NCBI RefSeq assembly: GCF_041245805.1
Contig: NZ_CP162490.1
Span: forward strand, 4,007,001 to 4,071,000
Length of the DNA: 64,000 bases
Direction of reading: 5' to 3'
Source: Xanthomonas sp. DAR 34887
GTDB taxonomy: Bacteria > Pseudomonadota > Gammaproteobacteria > Xanthomonadales > Xanthomonadaceae
Both the position numbers and the translations under genes were made by a program. Of this stretch, positions 35,391 through 54,062 are shown piece by piece; the first letter of the stretch is position 1, and each line of letters starts with the position of its first letter. The notes beneath the pieces were generated by a model that worked only from the letters and a program-made list of their open reading frames with translations, ran no database searches and was not told the DNA's origin.

Positions 35391-35408
35391 CGTCTTTATC
35401 CTTTCCGC

Positions 35409-35744
35409 TTACTTGGCGGCGCCCACAACCACAGTGATGTGGCTGGTGCGCTTGAGGATGCGGGTACCGCGGCCTTTCGCCCGCGCCATGAAACGCTTCA
35501 GGGTCGGACCTTCATCAACCATGATGGTCTTGACCTTCAGCTCGTCGACATCCGCGCCCTGGTTGTTCTCGGCATTGGCGATCGCCGACTCCACCACCTT
35601 CTTGATCAGGTGGGCAGCCTTCTTATCCGAGAACTTCAGCAGGTTGACCGCCCGCTCGGCGGAAAGACCGCGCACCTGGTCGGCGACCAGGCGGGCCTTC
35701 TGCGGGGAGATGCGCGCAGTGCGCAGGATTGCTTTCGCTTCCAT
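35409..35744 (-). CDS. rplV: 50S ribosomal protein L22
   Basis: A 111-residue protein whose beta-hairpin lines the exit tunnel. MEAKAILRTARISPQKARLVAD starts it, and MARAKGRGTRILKRTSHI forms the loop where macrolide-resistance changes are known elsewhere; no deletion is seen. The second ATG (35744) is preferred, as AGGAG sits 8 bases upstream. Confidence 0.96.
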   Translation of the reverse strand: MEAKAILRTARISPQKARLVADQVRGLSAERAVNLLKFSDKKAAHLIKKVVESAIANAENNQGADVDELKVKTIMVDEGPTLKRFMARAKGRGTRILKRTSHITVVVGAAK

Positions 35745-35756
35745 CGTCATCTCTCC

Positions 35757-36026
35757 TTACCGGCTCGACTTCTTGTCGCCACCGTGACCCTTGAAGGTCC
35801 GGGTGACGGCAAATTCGCCGAGCTTGTGGCCGACCATGTTCTCGTTGACCAGCACCGGAACGTGGTTCTTGCCGTTGTGCACGGCGATGGTGAAACCCAC
35901 CATCTCCGGCAGGATCATCGAGCGACGCGACCAGGTCTTGATCGGACGCTTGCTGCCGGCCGCGGCCTCCACCTTCTTGACGAGGTGGTGATCGACGAAC
36001 GGGCCTTTCTTGAGTGAACGTGCCAT
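35757..36026 (-). CDS. rpsS: 30S ribosomal protein S19
   Basis: An 89-residue head protein that pairs with S13: MARSLKKGPFVDHHLVKKVEAA, TWSRRSMILPEMVGFTIAVHNGK and HKLGEFAVTRTFKGHGGDKK. It lies 6 bp after rplB. Confidence 0.97.
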   Translation of the reverse strand: MARSLKKGPFVDHHLVKKVEAAAGSKRPIKTWSRRSMILPEMVGFTIAVHNGKNHVPVLVNENMVGHKLGEFAVTRTFKGHGGDKKSSR

Positions 36027-36032
36027 GGTCGA

Positions 36033-36860
36033 TTAGCCCCTACGATCGCGGACGATGAATTGTTCGGTGCGCTTGTTATGGCGCGTCTTGTAACCCTTGG
36101 TCGGCACACCCCACGGGGTGACCGGATGCGGATTACCCTGACCGGCCTTCGCCTCACCACCACCGTGCGGGTGATCGACGGGGTTCATGGCCGCACCGCG
36201 AACGGTCGGACGCACGCCGCGCCAGCGCTTGGCGCCTGCCTTGCCCAGCTTCTCGAGGTTGTGCTCGTCGTTGCCGACTTCGCCGATGGTGGCGCGGCAC
36301 TCGACCGGCACCTTGCGCATTTCGCCGGAGCGAAGACGCAGGGTGGCGTAGATGCCTTCACGCGCGACCAGCTGCACCGCGGCGCCGGCGGCACGCGCGA
36401 TCTGCGCGCCCTTGCCCGGCTTCAGCTCGATGCCGTGCACCGTCGTACCGACCGGAATGTTGCGCAGCGGCAGGGTGTTGCCGGTCTTGATCGGCGCATC
36501 CGAACCCGCGATCACCTGGTCGCCGGCCTTCAGGCCCTTCGGCGCGATGATGTAGCGGCGCTCGCCGTCGGCATAGCACAGCAGGGCGATATGGGCGGTG
36601 CGGTTCGGATCGTATTCGATCCGCTCCACGCGCGCCGGAATGCCTTCCTTGTTGCGCTTGAAGTCGATCAGGCGGTAATGCTGCTTGTGGCCACCGCCGA
36701 CGTGACGGGTGGTGATGCGGCCATGGTGGTTACGACCACCGGACTTGCTCTGCGGCTCGAGCAGCGCGGCATGCGGCGCGCCCTTGTGCAGATCGGGCGT
36801 GACCACGCGCACGGCCGAACGACGGCCTGCGGAAGTGGGTTTGAATTTCATCAATGGCAT
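36033..36860 (-). CDS. rplB: 50S ribosomal protein L2
   Basis: A 275-residue primary 23S-binding protein needed for subunit joining and peptidyl transfer. RNHHGRITTRHVGGGHKQHYRLIDFKR and the conserved C-terminal GAAMNPVDHPHGGGEAK, with the universally conserved His, are present. It lies 10 bp after rplW. Confidence 0.97.
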   Translation of the reverse strand: MPLMKFKPTSAGRRSAVRVVTPDLHKGAPHAALLEPQSKSGGRNHHGRITTRHVGGGHKQHYRLIDFKRNKEGIPARVERIEYDPNRTAHIALLCYADGERRYIIAPKGLKAGDQVIAGSDAPIKTGNTLPLRNIPVGTTVHGIELKPGKGAQIARAAGAAVQLVAREGIYATLRLRSGEMRKVPVECRATIGEVGNDEHNLEKLGKAGAKRWRGVRPTVRGAAMNPVDHPHGGGEAKAGQGNPHPVTPWGVPTKGYKTRHNKRTEQFIVRDRRG

Positions 36861-36870
36861 GGGATGGACC

Positions 36871-37170
36871 TCAGGCCTTGGCCGTTACGTCGATGGACTG
36901 GCCTTCGGCCAGACGCACGTACGCCTTGCGCCAATCGCCGCGACGACCGCTGCGCGAACGGAAGGACTTGTTCTTGCCCTTGACGTTCAACACGTTGACC
37001 GACTCGACCTTGACGTCGAACAGCTGCTCGACCGCGGCCTTGACATCGGCCTTGGTGGCTTCGCTCGAGATCTCGAAGACGTATTGATTGGAGAGTTCCT
37101 GCAGGCGCGCGGTCTTTTCGGAGACACGCGGAGCACGCAGCACGCTGAAGATTTTTTCGTTGCTGCTCAT
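36871..37170 (-). CDS. rplW: 50S ribosomal protein L23
   Basis: A 99-residue exit-tunnel protein where SRP and trigger factor dock. The start was put at 37170 because it gives an ATGA overlap with the rplD stop (37167-37169) and matches the family length; an ATG three codons earlier is possible. Confidence 0.95.
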   Translation of the reverse strand: MSSNEKIFSVLRAPRVSEKTARLQELSNQYVFEISSEATKADVKAAVEQLFDVKVESVNVLNVKGKNKSFRSRSGRRGDWRKAYVRLAEGQSIDVTAKA

Positions 37171-37772
37171 GCCAGCCACTCCTCGACCTTCTTGACCGCA
37201 TCGGCGGTGATCACGACCGTATCGGCCCCGACCAGCGACACCGGATCCAGGCCCTGCACGTCACGCACTTCCACATAGGGAAGGTTGCGCGCCGACAGGT
37301 ACAGATGCTCGGACGCTTCTTCGGTCACGATCAGCGGGCGCTTGCCCACTTCCAGACCCTTCAGCTTCTCGATCAGGCCCTTGGTCTTGCTGGCCTCGAC
37401 GTCGAACGCATCGACGACCATCAGGCGACCCTGGCGGTTGAGCTCCGAAAGGATCGCGCAGATCGCGGCGCGATACATCTTGCGGTTCACCTTCTGCTCG
37501 AAGCTGCGCGGCTTGGCCGCGAAGGTCACGCCGCCGCCGACGAAGATCGGAGCCGTCAGCGCGCCGTGGCGAGCGCCGCCGCCCTTCTGCTTCTTCGACT
37601 TCTTGGTGGTGCCGTTGACTTCCGAACGCGTCTTCTGCGCCTTGGTGCCGGCGCGGCCGGCGTTGCGATAGGCGACGACGACCTGGTGAACCAGGTCCTC
37701 GCTGAAATCGCGACCGAACACGGCGTCGGAGACCGAGACCTTGTTGTTGCTACCCGTGATAACGAGTTCCAT
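37167..37772 (-). CDS. rplD: 50S ribosomal protein L4
   Basis: A 201-residue protein of the exit tunnel. MELVITGSNNKVSVSDAVFG begins it and the tunnel loop KKQKGGGARHGALTAPIFVGGG is intact. In E. coli L4 represses its own S10 operon at both transcription and translation; the long rpsJ leader here would be the candidate target. The second ATG is preferred for Shine-Dalgarno spacing, as for rplV. Confidence 0.97.
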   Translation of the reverse strand: MELVITGSNNKVSVSDAVFGRDFSEDLVHQVVVAYRNAGRAGTKAQKTRSEVNGTTKKSKKQKGGGARHGALTAPIFVGGGVTFAAKPRSFEQKVNRKMYRAAICAILSELNRQGRLMVVDAFDVEASKTKGLIEKLKGLEVGKRPLIVTEEASEHLYLSARNLPYVEVRDVQGLDPVSLVGADTVVITADAVKKVEEWLA

Positions 37773-37784
37773 CGTCATCTCTCC

Positions 37785-38435
37785 TTATGCCTTGCTAGCC
37801 GGACGCACGATCACGTCGCCACCGGCAGCGCCAGGCACAGCGCCGCGAATGGCGATGAGGCCACGCTCGACGTCGACCTTGACCACTTCCAGATTCTGCG
37901 TGCTCTGCTGCACCGCGCCCATGTGGCCGGACATCTTCTTGCCCGGGAAAACGCGACCCGGGGTCTGGCGCTGACCCAGCGAACCCGGGGCGCGATGCGA
38001 CAGCGAGTTACCGTGGGTGGCATCGCCCATGCGGAAGTTGTACCGCTTGATGGTGCCCTGGAAACCCTTGCCCTTGGTGACGCCCTGGACGTCGACCTTC
38101 TGGCCGACCTCGAAGATGTCCGCCTTGATCTCGCCGCCGATGGCGTAATCGCCCAGCTGCGCGTCTTCAACGCGGAACTCCCACAGGCCGCGCCCGGCTT
38201 CGACCTTCGCCTTGGCGAAGTGGCCGGAAGCAGGCTTGTTGACCAGCGCGGCGCGACGGGCGCCCACGGTGATCTGCACGGCACTGTAGCCGTCGCTCTC
38301 GACGGTCTTGAGCTGGGTGATGCGGTTCGGGGTCGCTTCGATCAGGGTCACCGGGATGGAGCGGCCGTCTTCGGTGAAGACGCGGCTCATGCCGGCCTTG
38401 CGGCCCACGAAGCCCAACGAATATTTCTTCGTCAT
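37785..38435 (-). CDS. rplC: 50S ribosomal protein L3
   Basis: A 216-residue protein that starts 50S assembly. MTKKYSLGFVGRKAGMSRVFTEDG opens it, and GKGFQGTIKRYNFRMGDATHGNSLSHRAPGS carries the peptidyl-transferase-centre extension. It follows rpsJ by 11 bp. Confidence 0.97.
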   Translation of the reverse strand: MTKKYSLGFVGRKAGMSRVFTEDGRSIPVTLIEATPNRITQLKTVESDGYSAVQITVGARRAALVNKPASGHFAKAKVEAGRGLWEFRVEDAQLGDYAIGGEIKADIFEVGQKVDVQGVTKGKGFQGTIKRYNFRMGDATHGNSLSHRAPGSLGQRQTPGRVFPGKKMSGHMGAVQQSTQNLEVVKVDVERGLIAIRGAVPGAAGGDVIVRPASKA

Positions 38436-38446
38436 GGTCGTAGTCC

Positions 38447-38782
38447 TCAGGTCAACTTGATCTGGACATCGACGCCCGCCGCGAGCTCGAGCTTCATCAG
38501 CGCGTCCACGGTCTTGTCGTTAGGGCCGATGATGTCGAGCACGCGCTTGTGCGTGCGAGTCTCGTACTGGTCGCGCGCGTCCTTGTCGACGTGCGGCGAA
38601 ACGAGAATGGTGTAGCGTTCGATCTTGGTCGGCAACGGGATCGGGCCGCGCACCTGCGCGCCGGTCCGCTTAGCCGTCTCAACGATCTCGCTGGCCGAAC
38701 GGTCGATCAGACGATGATCGAACGCCTTCAGCCGAATCCGGATCTTCTGATCCGCTTTCTGACCGGTCTTTTGCTCCGCCAT
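38447..38782 (-). CDS. rpsJ: 30S ribosomal protein S10 (NusE), extended N-terminus
   Basis: A 111-residue S10, which is also NusE, the NusB/NusG partner in antitermination. The core from IRIRLKAFDHRLIDRSASEI to the end is normal, but the N-terminus is 8 residues longer than usual and reads as an imperfect repeat (AEQKTGQKADQK). No alternative ATG, GTG or TTG gives the short form. It opens the S10 operon with a leader of about 300 nt. Confidence 0.95.
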   Translation of the reverse strand: MAEQKTGQKADQKIRIRLKAFDHRLIDRSASEIVETAKRTGAQVRGPIPLPTKIERYTILVSPHVDKDARDQYETRTHKRVLDIIGPNDKTVDALMKLELAAGVDVQIKLT

Positions 38783-39093
38783 GGCGGTGGGTTCCTTCGT
38801 TAAAAGAGCGACGGGCAAGGCCTCTGGGATACCTGCCCCGATTATTTCCTGATGTCGTATGCCGCCGAGCATCCAGCTGGCGAGGGCCATTCCTCCGCCC
38901 AAAAACTGAGGCAGACCAGTTACCCGGCCTGCCCAGACGGAAAAGTATAATGCGCAGATAAAACAACGTCAACAGCGCAAGGCCGTTGATTGCTTCATGC
39001 AGCGCGACCTTCCCGGTCTGGCGAACACGAGGGGCGTCCTGCCTCTCTTTTCGCGGTGTATCCGGCACCCTACCCAGGAATGCCGAGCCGCGT

Positions 39094-39122
39094 ATTATAG
39101 CGGCTGTTTCACCTGCCCGCAA
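39094..39122 (-). promoter_or_regulatory. Sigma-70-type promoter of the S10 operon
   Basis: Minus-strand TTGCGG (39117-39122), 17-bp spacer, TATAAT (39094-39099). It lies just past the tuf1 terminator. Expected start near 39087. Confidence 0.75.
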
Positions 39123-39170
39123 CATGTCGCGGCAAGAATCTTGTACCGCCCCGCCCTTGCGCGAAAACGA

Positions 39171-39198
39171 CGAAGGGCCGGCTTGCGCCGACCCTTCG
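39171..39198 (-). terminator. Intrinsic terminator of the str operon (tuf1)
   Basis: A 12-bp stem (CGAAGGGTCGGC and GCCGGCCCTTCG in the transcript) with one G-U pair and a GCAA loop, followed by TCGTCGTTTTCG. It is 68 bases past tuf1 and just before the S10 promoter. Confidence 0.72.
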
Positions 39199-39236
39199 CT
39201 GAACCCGACGACCGAAGCCGCCTGCACATCGTCAAA

Positions 39237-39260
39237 CTGCGGCGACCGAGGTCGCCGCAG
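39237..39260 (-). other. Hairpin shared by both tuf 3' ends, copy 1
   Basis: A perfect 10-bp stem, CTGCGGCGAC/GTCGCCGCAG, with a CGAG loop, beginning 7 bases past the tuf stop and followed by TTTGACG. The same hairpin is at 56615-56638. Confidence 0.7.
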
Positions 39261-39266
39261 CGGGCA

Positions 39267-40457
39267 TTACTTGATGATCTTGGCCACCACGCCGGCGCCG
39301 ACGGTACGGCCGCCTTCGCGGATCGCGAAACGCAGGCCTTCGTCCATCGCCACCGGGTTGATCAGCGTGACCACCATCTTCACGTTGTCGCCCGGCATCA
39401 CCATCTCCACACCTTCCGGCAGCTGGCACGCGCCAGTGATGTCGGTGGTGCGGAAGTAGAACTGCGGACGGTAGCCCTTGAAGAACGGGGTGTGACGGCC
39501 GCCCTCGTCCTTCGACAGCACGTACACCTCGGCTTCGAACTCGGTGTGCGGCTTGATCGAACCCGGCTTGCACAGCACCTGGCCGCGCTCCACGTCGTCA
39601 CGCTTGGTGCCGCGCAGCAGCAGACCGGCGTTGTCGCCCGCCTGGCCCTGGTCCAGCAGCTTGCGGAACATTTCCACGCCCGTGACCGTGGTCTTCTGCG
39701 TGGCGCGGATGCCGACGATTTCGATTTCGTCGCCCACCTTGATCACGCCGCGCTCGATACGACCGGTCACCACGGTGCCGCGGCCCGAGATCGAGAACAC
39801 GTCTTCCACCGGCATCAGGAACGGCTTGTCCACGTCGCGCTGCGGCTCCGGGATGAACGTATCCAGCGCATCCACCAGCTTCAGGATCGCCGGCACGCCG
39901 ATCTCGCTCTGATCACCGTCCAGCGCCAGACGCGCCGAACCGTGGATGATCGGGGTGTCGTCGCCCGGGAAGTCGTACTTGCTCAGCAGCTCGCGCACTT
40001 CCATCTCGACCAGCTCAAGCAGCTCGGCGTCGTCGACCATGTCGGCCTTGTTCAGGAACACCACGATGTGCGGCACGCCGACCTGGCGCGACAGCAGGAT
40101 GTGCTCGCGGGTCTGCGGCATCGGGCCGTCAGCGGCCGAGCACACCAGGATCGCGCCGTCCATCTGCGCCGCACCGGTGATCATGTTCTTCACGTAGTCC
40201 GCGTGGCCCGGGCAATCGACGTGCGCGTAGTGGCGCGTCGGCGATTCGTATTCCACGTGGGCGGTCGAGATCGTGATGCCGCGCGCCTTCTCTTCCGGCG
40301 CCGCGTCGATCGCGTCGTACGCCTTGAACTCGCCGCCGAAGCGCTCTGCGCCGATCTTGGTCAGCGCCGCGGTCAGCGTGGTCTTGCCGTGGTCGACGTG
40401 ACCGATGGTGCCGACGTTGACGTGCGGCTTGGTGCGCTCGAACTTACCCTTTGCCAT
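39267..40457 (-). CDS. tuf: Elongation factor Tu, copy 1 (str operon)
   Basis: A 396-residue GTPase that carries aminoacyl-tRNA to the ribosome. G1 GHVDHGKT, G3 DCPGHADYVK, G4 NKADMVDD and G5 GSARLAL are intact. The protein is identical to copy 2 at 56645. Between the genes I count about a dozen silent base differences. The homology covers the gene plus 75 bp of 3' flank and stops at the start codon. It is last in rpsL-rpsG-fusA-tuf. Confidence 0.98.
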   Translation of the reverse strand: MAKGKFERTKPHVNVGTIGHVDHGKTTLTAALTKIGAERFGGEFKAYDAIDAAPEEKARGITISTAHVEYESPTRHYAHVDCPGHADYVKNMITGAAQMDGAILVCSAADGPMPQTREHILLSRQVGVPHIVVFLNKADMVDDAELLELVEMEVRELLSKYDFPGDDTPIIHGSARLALDGDQSEIGVPAILKLVDALDTFIPEPQRDVDKPFLMPVEDVFSISGRGTVVTGRIERGVIKVGDEIEIVGIRATQKTTVTGVEMFRKLLDQGQAGDNAGLLLRGTKRDDVERGQVLCKPGSIKPHTEFEAEVYVLSKDEGGRHTPFFKGYRPQFYFRTTDITGACQLPEGVEMVMPGDNVKMVVTLINPVAMDEGLRFAIREGGRTVGAGVVAKIIK

Positions 40458-40472
40458 GATGTATTTACCTTG

Positions 40473-40540
40473 TAATTCGTAATTGGGGACAAGGGAGCGG
40501 GATGCGGGACTGGCGATGCCCGCGTCCCGAATCCCGTCTC
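40473..40540. repeat. Heptamer inverted-repeat element 2, degenerate (fusA-tuf gap)
   Basis: A worn version: AATTCGTAATTGGGGAC on one side and GTCCCGAATCCCGTCTC on the other, with a central palindromic spacer. It occupies the gap of 90 bp between fusA and tuf1. Confidence 0.55.
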
Positions 40541-40547
40541 GCTAATG

Positions 40548-42638
<2,091 letters not shown>

Positions 42639-42778
42639 AGGGAGCCTCTCAGAATTCTTGGATTGCGGATGGCCGAACGCCGCCTTGCGGCGGCCTTCGG
42701 ATTTGTGCGGCGCTCAGCGGCGCCACTAGCAGCACATGTAGATTGTGCTGACGGGCCCTGTTTCCAAGGCCCGGAAGG

Positions 42779-43246
42779 TCACCAGCGGTAATGCGCGAAC
42801 GCCTTGTTCGCTTCCGCCATGCGGTGGGTTTCTTCACGCTTCTTGATGGCGCCACCACGGTTTTCCGAGGCGTCGACCAGCTCGGCCGCGAGCTTGCGCG
42901 GCATCGAGTTCTCGCCGCGCTTGCGCGCCGAGTCGATCAGCCAGCGCATGGCCAGCGCCATGCGACGGGAGGAACGCACCTCGACCGGCACCTGGTACGT
43001 GGCACCGCCGACGCGACGCGACTTGACTTCGACCGCCGGAGCGACGTTGTCCAGCGCCTTCTGCACCAGCTCGACCGCGTTCGGGTTTTTCTCGCCGATG
43101 ACGTCCATTGCGCCATAGACGATCTTCTCGGCGACCGACTTCTTGCCGCTCAGCATCACCATGTTGATGAAACGGGCGATGGTTTCGCTGCCGTGCTTGG
43201 GATCCGGCAGGACGGTGCGCTGCGGAGTAGAACCTTTACGAGACAT
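42779..43246 (-). CDS. rpsG: 30S ribosomal protein S7
   Basis: A 155-residue 16S head-organising protein and the autogenous repressor of the str operon in E. coli. MSRKGSTPQRTVLPDPKHGSETIARFINMVML and RRVGGATYQVPVEVRSSRRMALAMRWL are diagnostic. It lies 12 bp after rpsL. Confidence 0.97.
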   Translation of the reverse strand: MSRKGSTPQRTVLPDPKHGSETIARFINMVMLSGKKSVAEKIVYGAMDVIGEKNPNAVELVQKALDNVAPAVEVKSRRVGGATYQVPVEVRSSRRMALAMRWLIDSARKRGENSMPRKLAAELVDASENRGGAIKKREETHRMAEANKAFAHYRW

Positions 43247-43258
43247 TTGTGCTTTCCC

Positions 43259-43633
43259 TTAGCTCTTCGGACGCTTGGCGCCGTACTTGGAACGACCCTG
43301 GCGACGCTTGGCGACGCCGGCGGCATCGAGCGAACCGCGCACGGTGTGGTAACGCACGCCCGGCAGATCCTTGACGCGACCGCCGCGGATCAGGACCACG
43401 GAGTGCTCCTGCAGGTTGTGGCCTTCGCCGCCGATGTAGCTGATGACCTCTTCCTGGTTCGTCAGGCGCACCTTGGCGACCTTACGCAGGGCCGAGTTCG
43501 GCTTCTTCGGGGTGGTGGTGTACACGCGCGTGCAGACGCCACGGCGCTGCGGGCACTTGTCAAGCGCCGGGGAGGCGCTCTTGTAGGTGGTCGCCTGCCG
43601 CGGCTTGCGGACCAGCTGGTTGATCGTCGCCAT
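43259..43633 (-). CDS. rpsL: 30S ribosomal protein S12
   Basis: A 124-residue decoding-centre protein. Lys43 in TTTPKKPNSALRK and Lys88 in GGRVKDLPGVRYH are the wild-type residues whose replacement gives streptomycin resistance, so this allele reads as sensitive. First gene of the str operon. Confidence 0.98.
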   Translation of the reverse strand: MATINQLVRKPRQATTYKSASPALDKCPQRRGVCTRVYTTTPKKPNSALRKVAKVRLTNQEEVISYIGGEGHNLQEHSVVLIRGGRVKDLPGVRYHTVRGSLDAAGVAKRRQGRSKYGAKRPKS

Positions 43634-43683
43634 CAGTGGATTCTTCTGATTGAGGCCGTGGGGCCTGGATGCGTGAAAACGAA

Positions 43684-43706
43684 GGCAGGCCGAAGGACGG
43701 CCTGCC
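43684..43706 (-). terminator. Attenuator-like hairpin in the rpsL leader
   Basis: A perfect 9-bp stem (GGCAGGCCG, loop of 5) just after the predicted start of the str transcript, followed by TTCGTTTTC. Position between promoter and rpsL suggests attenuation. Confidence 0.5.
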
Positions 43707-43716
43707 GAGACAGGAA

Positions 43717-43746
43717 AGTATAGCGGGCAAGTAAAAGCTCCGTCAA
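43717..43746 (-). promoter_or_regulatory. Sigma-70-type promoter of the str operon
   Basis: Minus-strand TTGACG (43741-43746), 18-bp spacer, TATACT (43717-43722), about 84 bases before the rpsL ATG. Confidence 0.75.
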
Positions 43747-43828
43747 CTCAACGGAAACTTAACTTGCTGGTCCATCCCGGACCGGAACACGGGGCGCGTC
43801 CGCTGCGCCCCCTTTCGCTTGGTACGAC

Positions 43829-43848
43829 CGGCCCCGCGCACGGGGCCG
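43829..43848 (-). terminator. Hairpin downstream of rpoC
   Basis: A perfect 8-bp GC stem (CGGCCCCG, 4-base loop) 6 bases past rpoC, with a second stem, GGGGCGC, at 43791-43811. Neither is followed by a clear T-run, so termination is uncertain. Confidence 0.45.
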
Positions 43849-43854
43849 ACCGGC

Positions 43855-48072
<4,218 letters not shown>

Positions 48073-48161
48073 GGTGTTTCTCCGAAAGGAGGAATACGTG
48101 TCGATGGGCTGTCAGAGCGCTGCGGCGGCGCGGATGCCCTGCGGCATCCGCGCCTGCGCGA

Positions 48162-52313
<4,152 letters not shown>

Positions 52314-52447
52314 GAGGTATCACCTTGGCTGTGCGGGCCGCGCGTCCGCGGCCCTGAGTGAACATAAATTGTCAGTTGGAAGTCGCTGGTATTGCCGGCA
52401 CCAGCACGCCTTCTCTTGCTACTTCCAACTACCAACTCGGTGAGGCC

Positions 52448-52522
52448 GAGATTGGGGATGACGGGATTCGGGATGGGCTAAACCAGCGCCATCGAATCCC
52501 TAATGCCGAATCTCAAATCCCG
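52448..52522. repeat. Heptamer inverted-repeat element 3 (rplL-rpoB gap)
   Basis: The left arm is GAGATTGGGGATGACGGGAT continuing to 52474; the right arm has GAATCCC, TAATGCC, GAATCTC and AAATCCC units (52494-52522). The arms are complementary with several mismatches. Confidence 0.72.
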
Positions 52523-52534
52523 GCTTTGCAACAA

Positions 52535-52547
52535 CGGCCAAAGGCCG
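52535..52547 (-). terminator. Attenuator-like hairpin between rplL and rpoB
   Basis: A CGGCC/GGCCG stem with a 3-base loop, followed in the transcript by TTGTTG. Short stem, so partial termination at most; the position suits stoichiometric down-shift from L12 to polymerase. Confidence 0.45.
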
Positions 52548-52607
52548 GGGACTTGCGTCCCCAGCCTTCGATGCATCACCTGACACGCTGGCGATGCAAG
52601 ATGCCGA

Positions 52608-52979
52608 TTACTTGATTTCGACGGACGCGCCGGCGGCCTCGAGATCCTTCTTGAACTTCTCGGAATCTTCCTTCGACACGGCTTCCTTGACGGTCTGCGG
52701 AGCACCTTCGACGAGGTCCTTCGCTTCCTTCAGGCCCAGGCCGGTGATGGCGCGGACGGCCTTGATGACTTCGACCTTCTTGTCGCCGACAGCCTTCAGG
52801 ATGACGTTGAACTCGGTCTGCTCTTCGACCGGGGCAGCAGCAGCGGCCGGGCCGGCAGCGGCGACCGGGGCGGCGGCGGAGACGCCAAACTTCTCTTCGA
52901 TGGCCTTGACCAGCTCCATCACTTCCATGAGGGTCTTTTCGGCGATTGCGTCGACGATCTGTTCGTTAGACAGGGACAT
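52608..52979 (-). CDS. rplL: 50S ribosomal protein L7/L12
   Basis: A 123-residue stalk protein present in several copies per ribosome. The N-terminal dimerisation domain (1-30), an Ala/Pro-rich flexible hinge (about 35-52) and the C-terminal domain with KKVEVIKAVRAITGLGLKEAKDLVEG that recruits translation GTPases. 63 bp after rplJ. Confidence 0.97.
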   Translation of the reverse strand: MSLSNEQIVDAIAEKTLMEVMELVKAIEEKFGVSAAAPVAAAGPAAAAAPVEEQTEFNVILKAVGDKKVEVIKAVRAITGLGLKEAKDLVEGAPQTVKEAVSKEDSEKFKKDLEAAGASVEIK

Positions 52980-53042
52980 TGTGATTACCTTTCGAATTTT
53001 TTCTGGATGAGGTTCTAGTGAACCGTTTCAGGTGTCGCGAAC

Positions 53043-53582
53043 TTAAGCCGTTTCGGCCGGGGCTGCTTCCGCTGCGGCGGGGGCTTCTTCGCCACCACCG
53101 AGCTTGTCGCCCACGGCCTTGACCGCGCGTGCAAACATGCTCGCCGGCTCGGCGAGGACGCGTGCCAGCATGGCCAGCGCCTGCTCGCGGGTCGGCAGCG
53201 ATGCCAACACCTCGAGGTGAGCGGCCGGATACAGCTGGCCACCCATCGACACGACCTTGGTCTGCAGCTTGTCGTTACCCTTGGCGAATTCCTTGATCAG
53301 ACGACCGGCAGCGCCGGGTTCTTCCGTCGAGAACGCATACAGCAGCGGACCGACCAGCGCGTCCTGGACACACTCGTATTCGGTACCGGCAACGGCACGC
53401 GAGGCCAGGGTGTTCTTGACAACACGCAAGTACACACCGGTTTCGCGCGCCTTCTTGCGCATCGCGGTCATCTGGGAGACCGTGATGCCGGCGTACTCGG
53501 CAGCAACCAAGGAGTGGGCCTTCGCGGCGACGTCGGCCAGTTCGGCGACGACTTCTTGCTTCTGGGACAGATTGAGAGCCAT
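53043..53582 (-). CDS. rplJ: 50S ribosomal protein L10
   Basis: A 179-residue stalk-base protein; the L10-L12 complex represses its own mRNA in E. coli. MALNLSQKQEVVAELADVAAKAHS starts it and the C-terminal helix, which binds L12 dimers, is Ala/Glu-rich. It follows rplA after a 489-bp gap that should hold its leader. Confidence 0.97.
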   Translation of the reverse strand: MALNLSQKQEVVAELADVAAKAHSLVAAEYAGITVSQMTAMRKKARETGVYLRVVKNTLASRAVAGTEYECVQDALVGPLLYAFSTEEPGAAGRLIKEFAKGNDKLQTKVVSMGGQLYPAAHLEVLASLPTREQALAMLARVLAEPASMFARAVKAVGDKLGGGEEAPAAAEAAPAETA

Positions 53583-53602
53583 TGCACTCCTCCGTTAAAG
53601 CT

Positions 53603-53684
53603 GGGAGTCGGGATTGGTGATTCGGGATGCGTCAGGAGCAGCGACGCCGCTCTTGCCAATCCCTAATCGCAAATCTCGAATCTC
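53603..53684. repeat. Heptamer inverted-repeat element 4 (rplA-rplJ gap)
   Basis: The left arm has GGGAGTCGGGATTGGTGATT up to 53628; the right arm has CCAATCCCTAATCGCAAATC up to 53684. It lies 21 bases before the rplJ ATG in the transcript. Confidence 0.7.
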
Positions 53685-54034
53685 TGCTTCAAACTTACTC
53701 CGCTTGCGGCTCCTGCCGCTTGCGGTCCTGGGCGGCCTCCATCCTGGATGCCGGGGACGCCGAATGGCATCCCAGTTGGTGGCCGTTCCAGACCTGGAGT
53801 GAGCGCGCCCGGGAAACCCCGAACTGGCCTGCACCAGAAAAACTCCAGAAAGGCGGCACCATCTACGCCGGCGCGTCCCCGAGGGGACTGGATTAAGCGA
53901 TCCCGCTGGACCGACGGCGACTCCTTGCCATGTCGAGCTTCCGTGCCCGTCGTCGGTATGCGCAGACCGCGCCTGCGGTCTTTGACGGCTTCGCTCCGGG
54001 TTGCCCCTCGGCGACGCCTTCAAAAGGGTGGAAC

Positions 54035-54062
54035 CGGCGGTGCGCCTCGCGGAGCGCCGCCG
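54035..54062 (-). other. Hairpin downstream of rplA
   Basis: A 9-bp stem, CGGCGGTGC/GCGCCGCCG with one G-U pair, starts 10 bases past the rplA stop. CCCTTTTG follows 7 bases later, so it might attenuate. Confidence 0.45.

Larger units (their letters stand above)
38783..39266 (-). promoter_or_regulatory. S10-operon promoter, leader and tuf1 3' end
   Basis: This 484-base gap between tuf1 and rpsJ contains, in transcript order, the tuf1 hairpin (39237-39260), the tuf1 terminator (39171-39198), the S10 promoter (39094-39122) and then a leader of roughly 300 nt. The long leader is compatible with L4-type autogenous control, inferred by analogy with E. coli. Confidence 0.65.
52314..52607 (-). other. 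rplL-rpoB spacer with attenuator and heptamer element
   Basis: This 294-base spacer lies where E. coli has a transcriptional attenuator and an RNase III site. It has the heptamer element at 52448-52522 and a small hairpin with a T-rich tail at 52535-52547. No promoter pair is convincing. Confidence 0.5.

Noticed and set aside
38946..38951. Plus-strand TATAAT inside the S10 leader as an antisense promoter
   Set aside because: No -35 or TG extension and no plus-strand gene follows.
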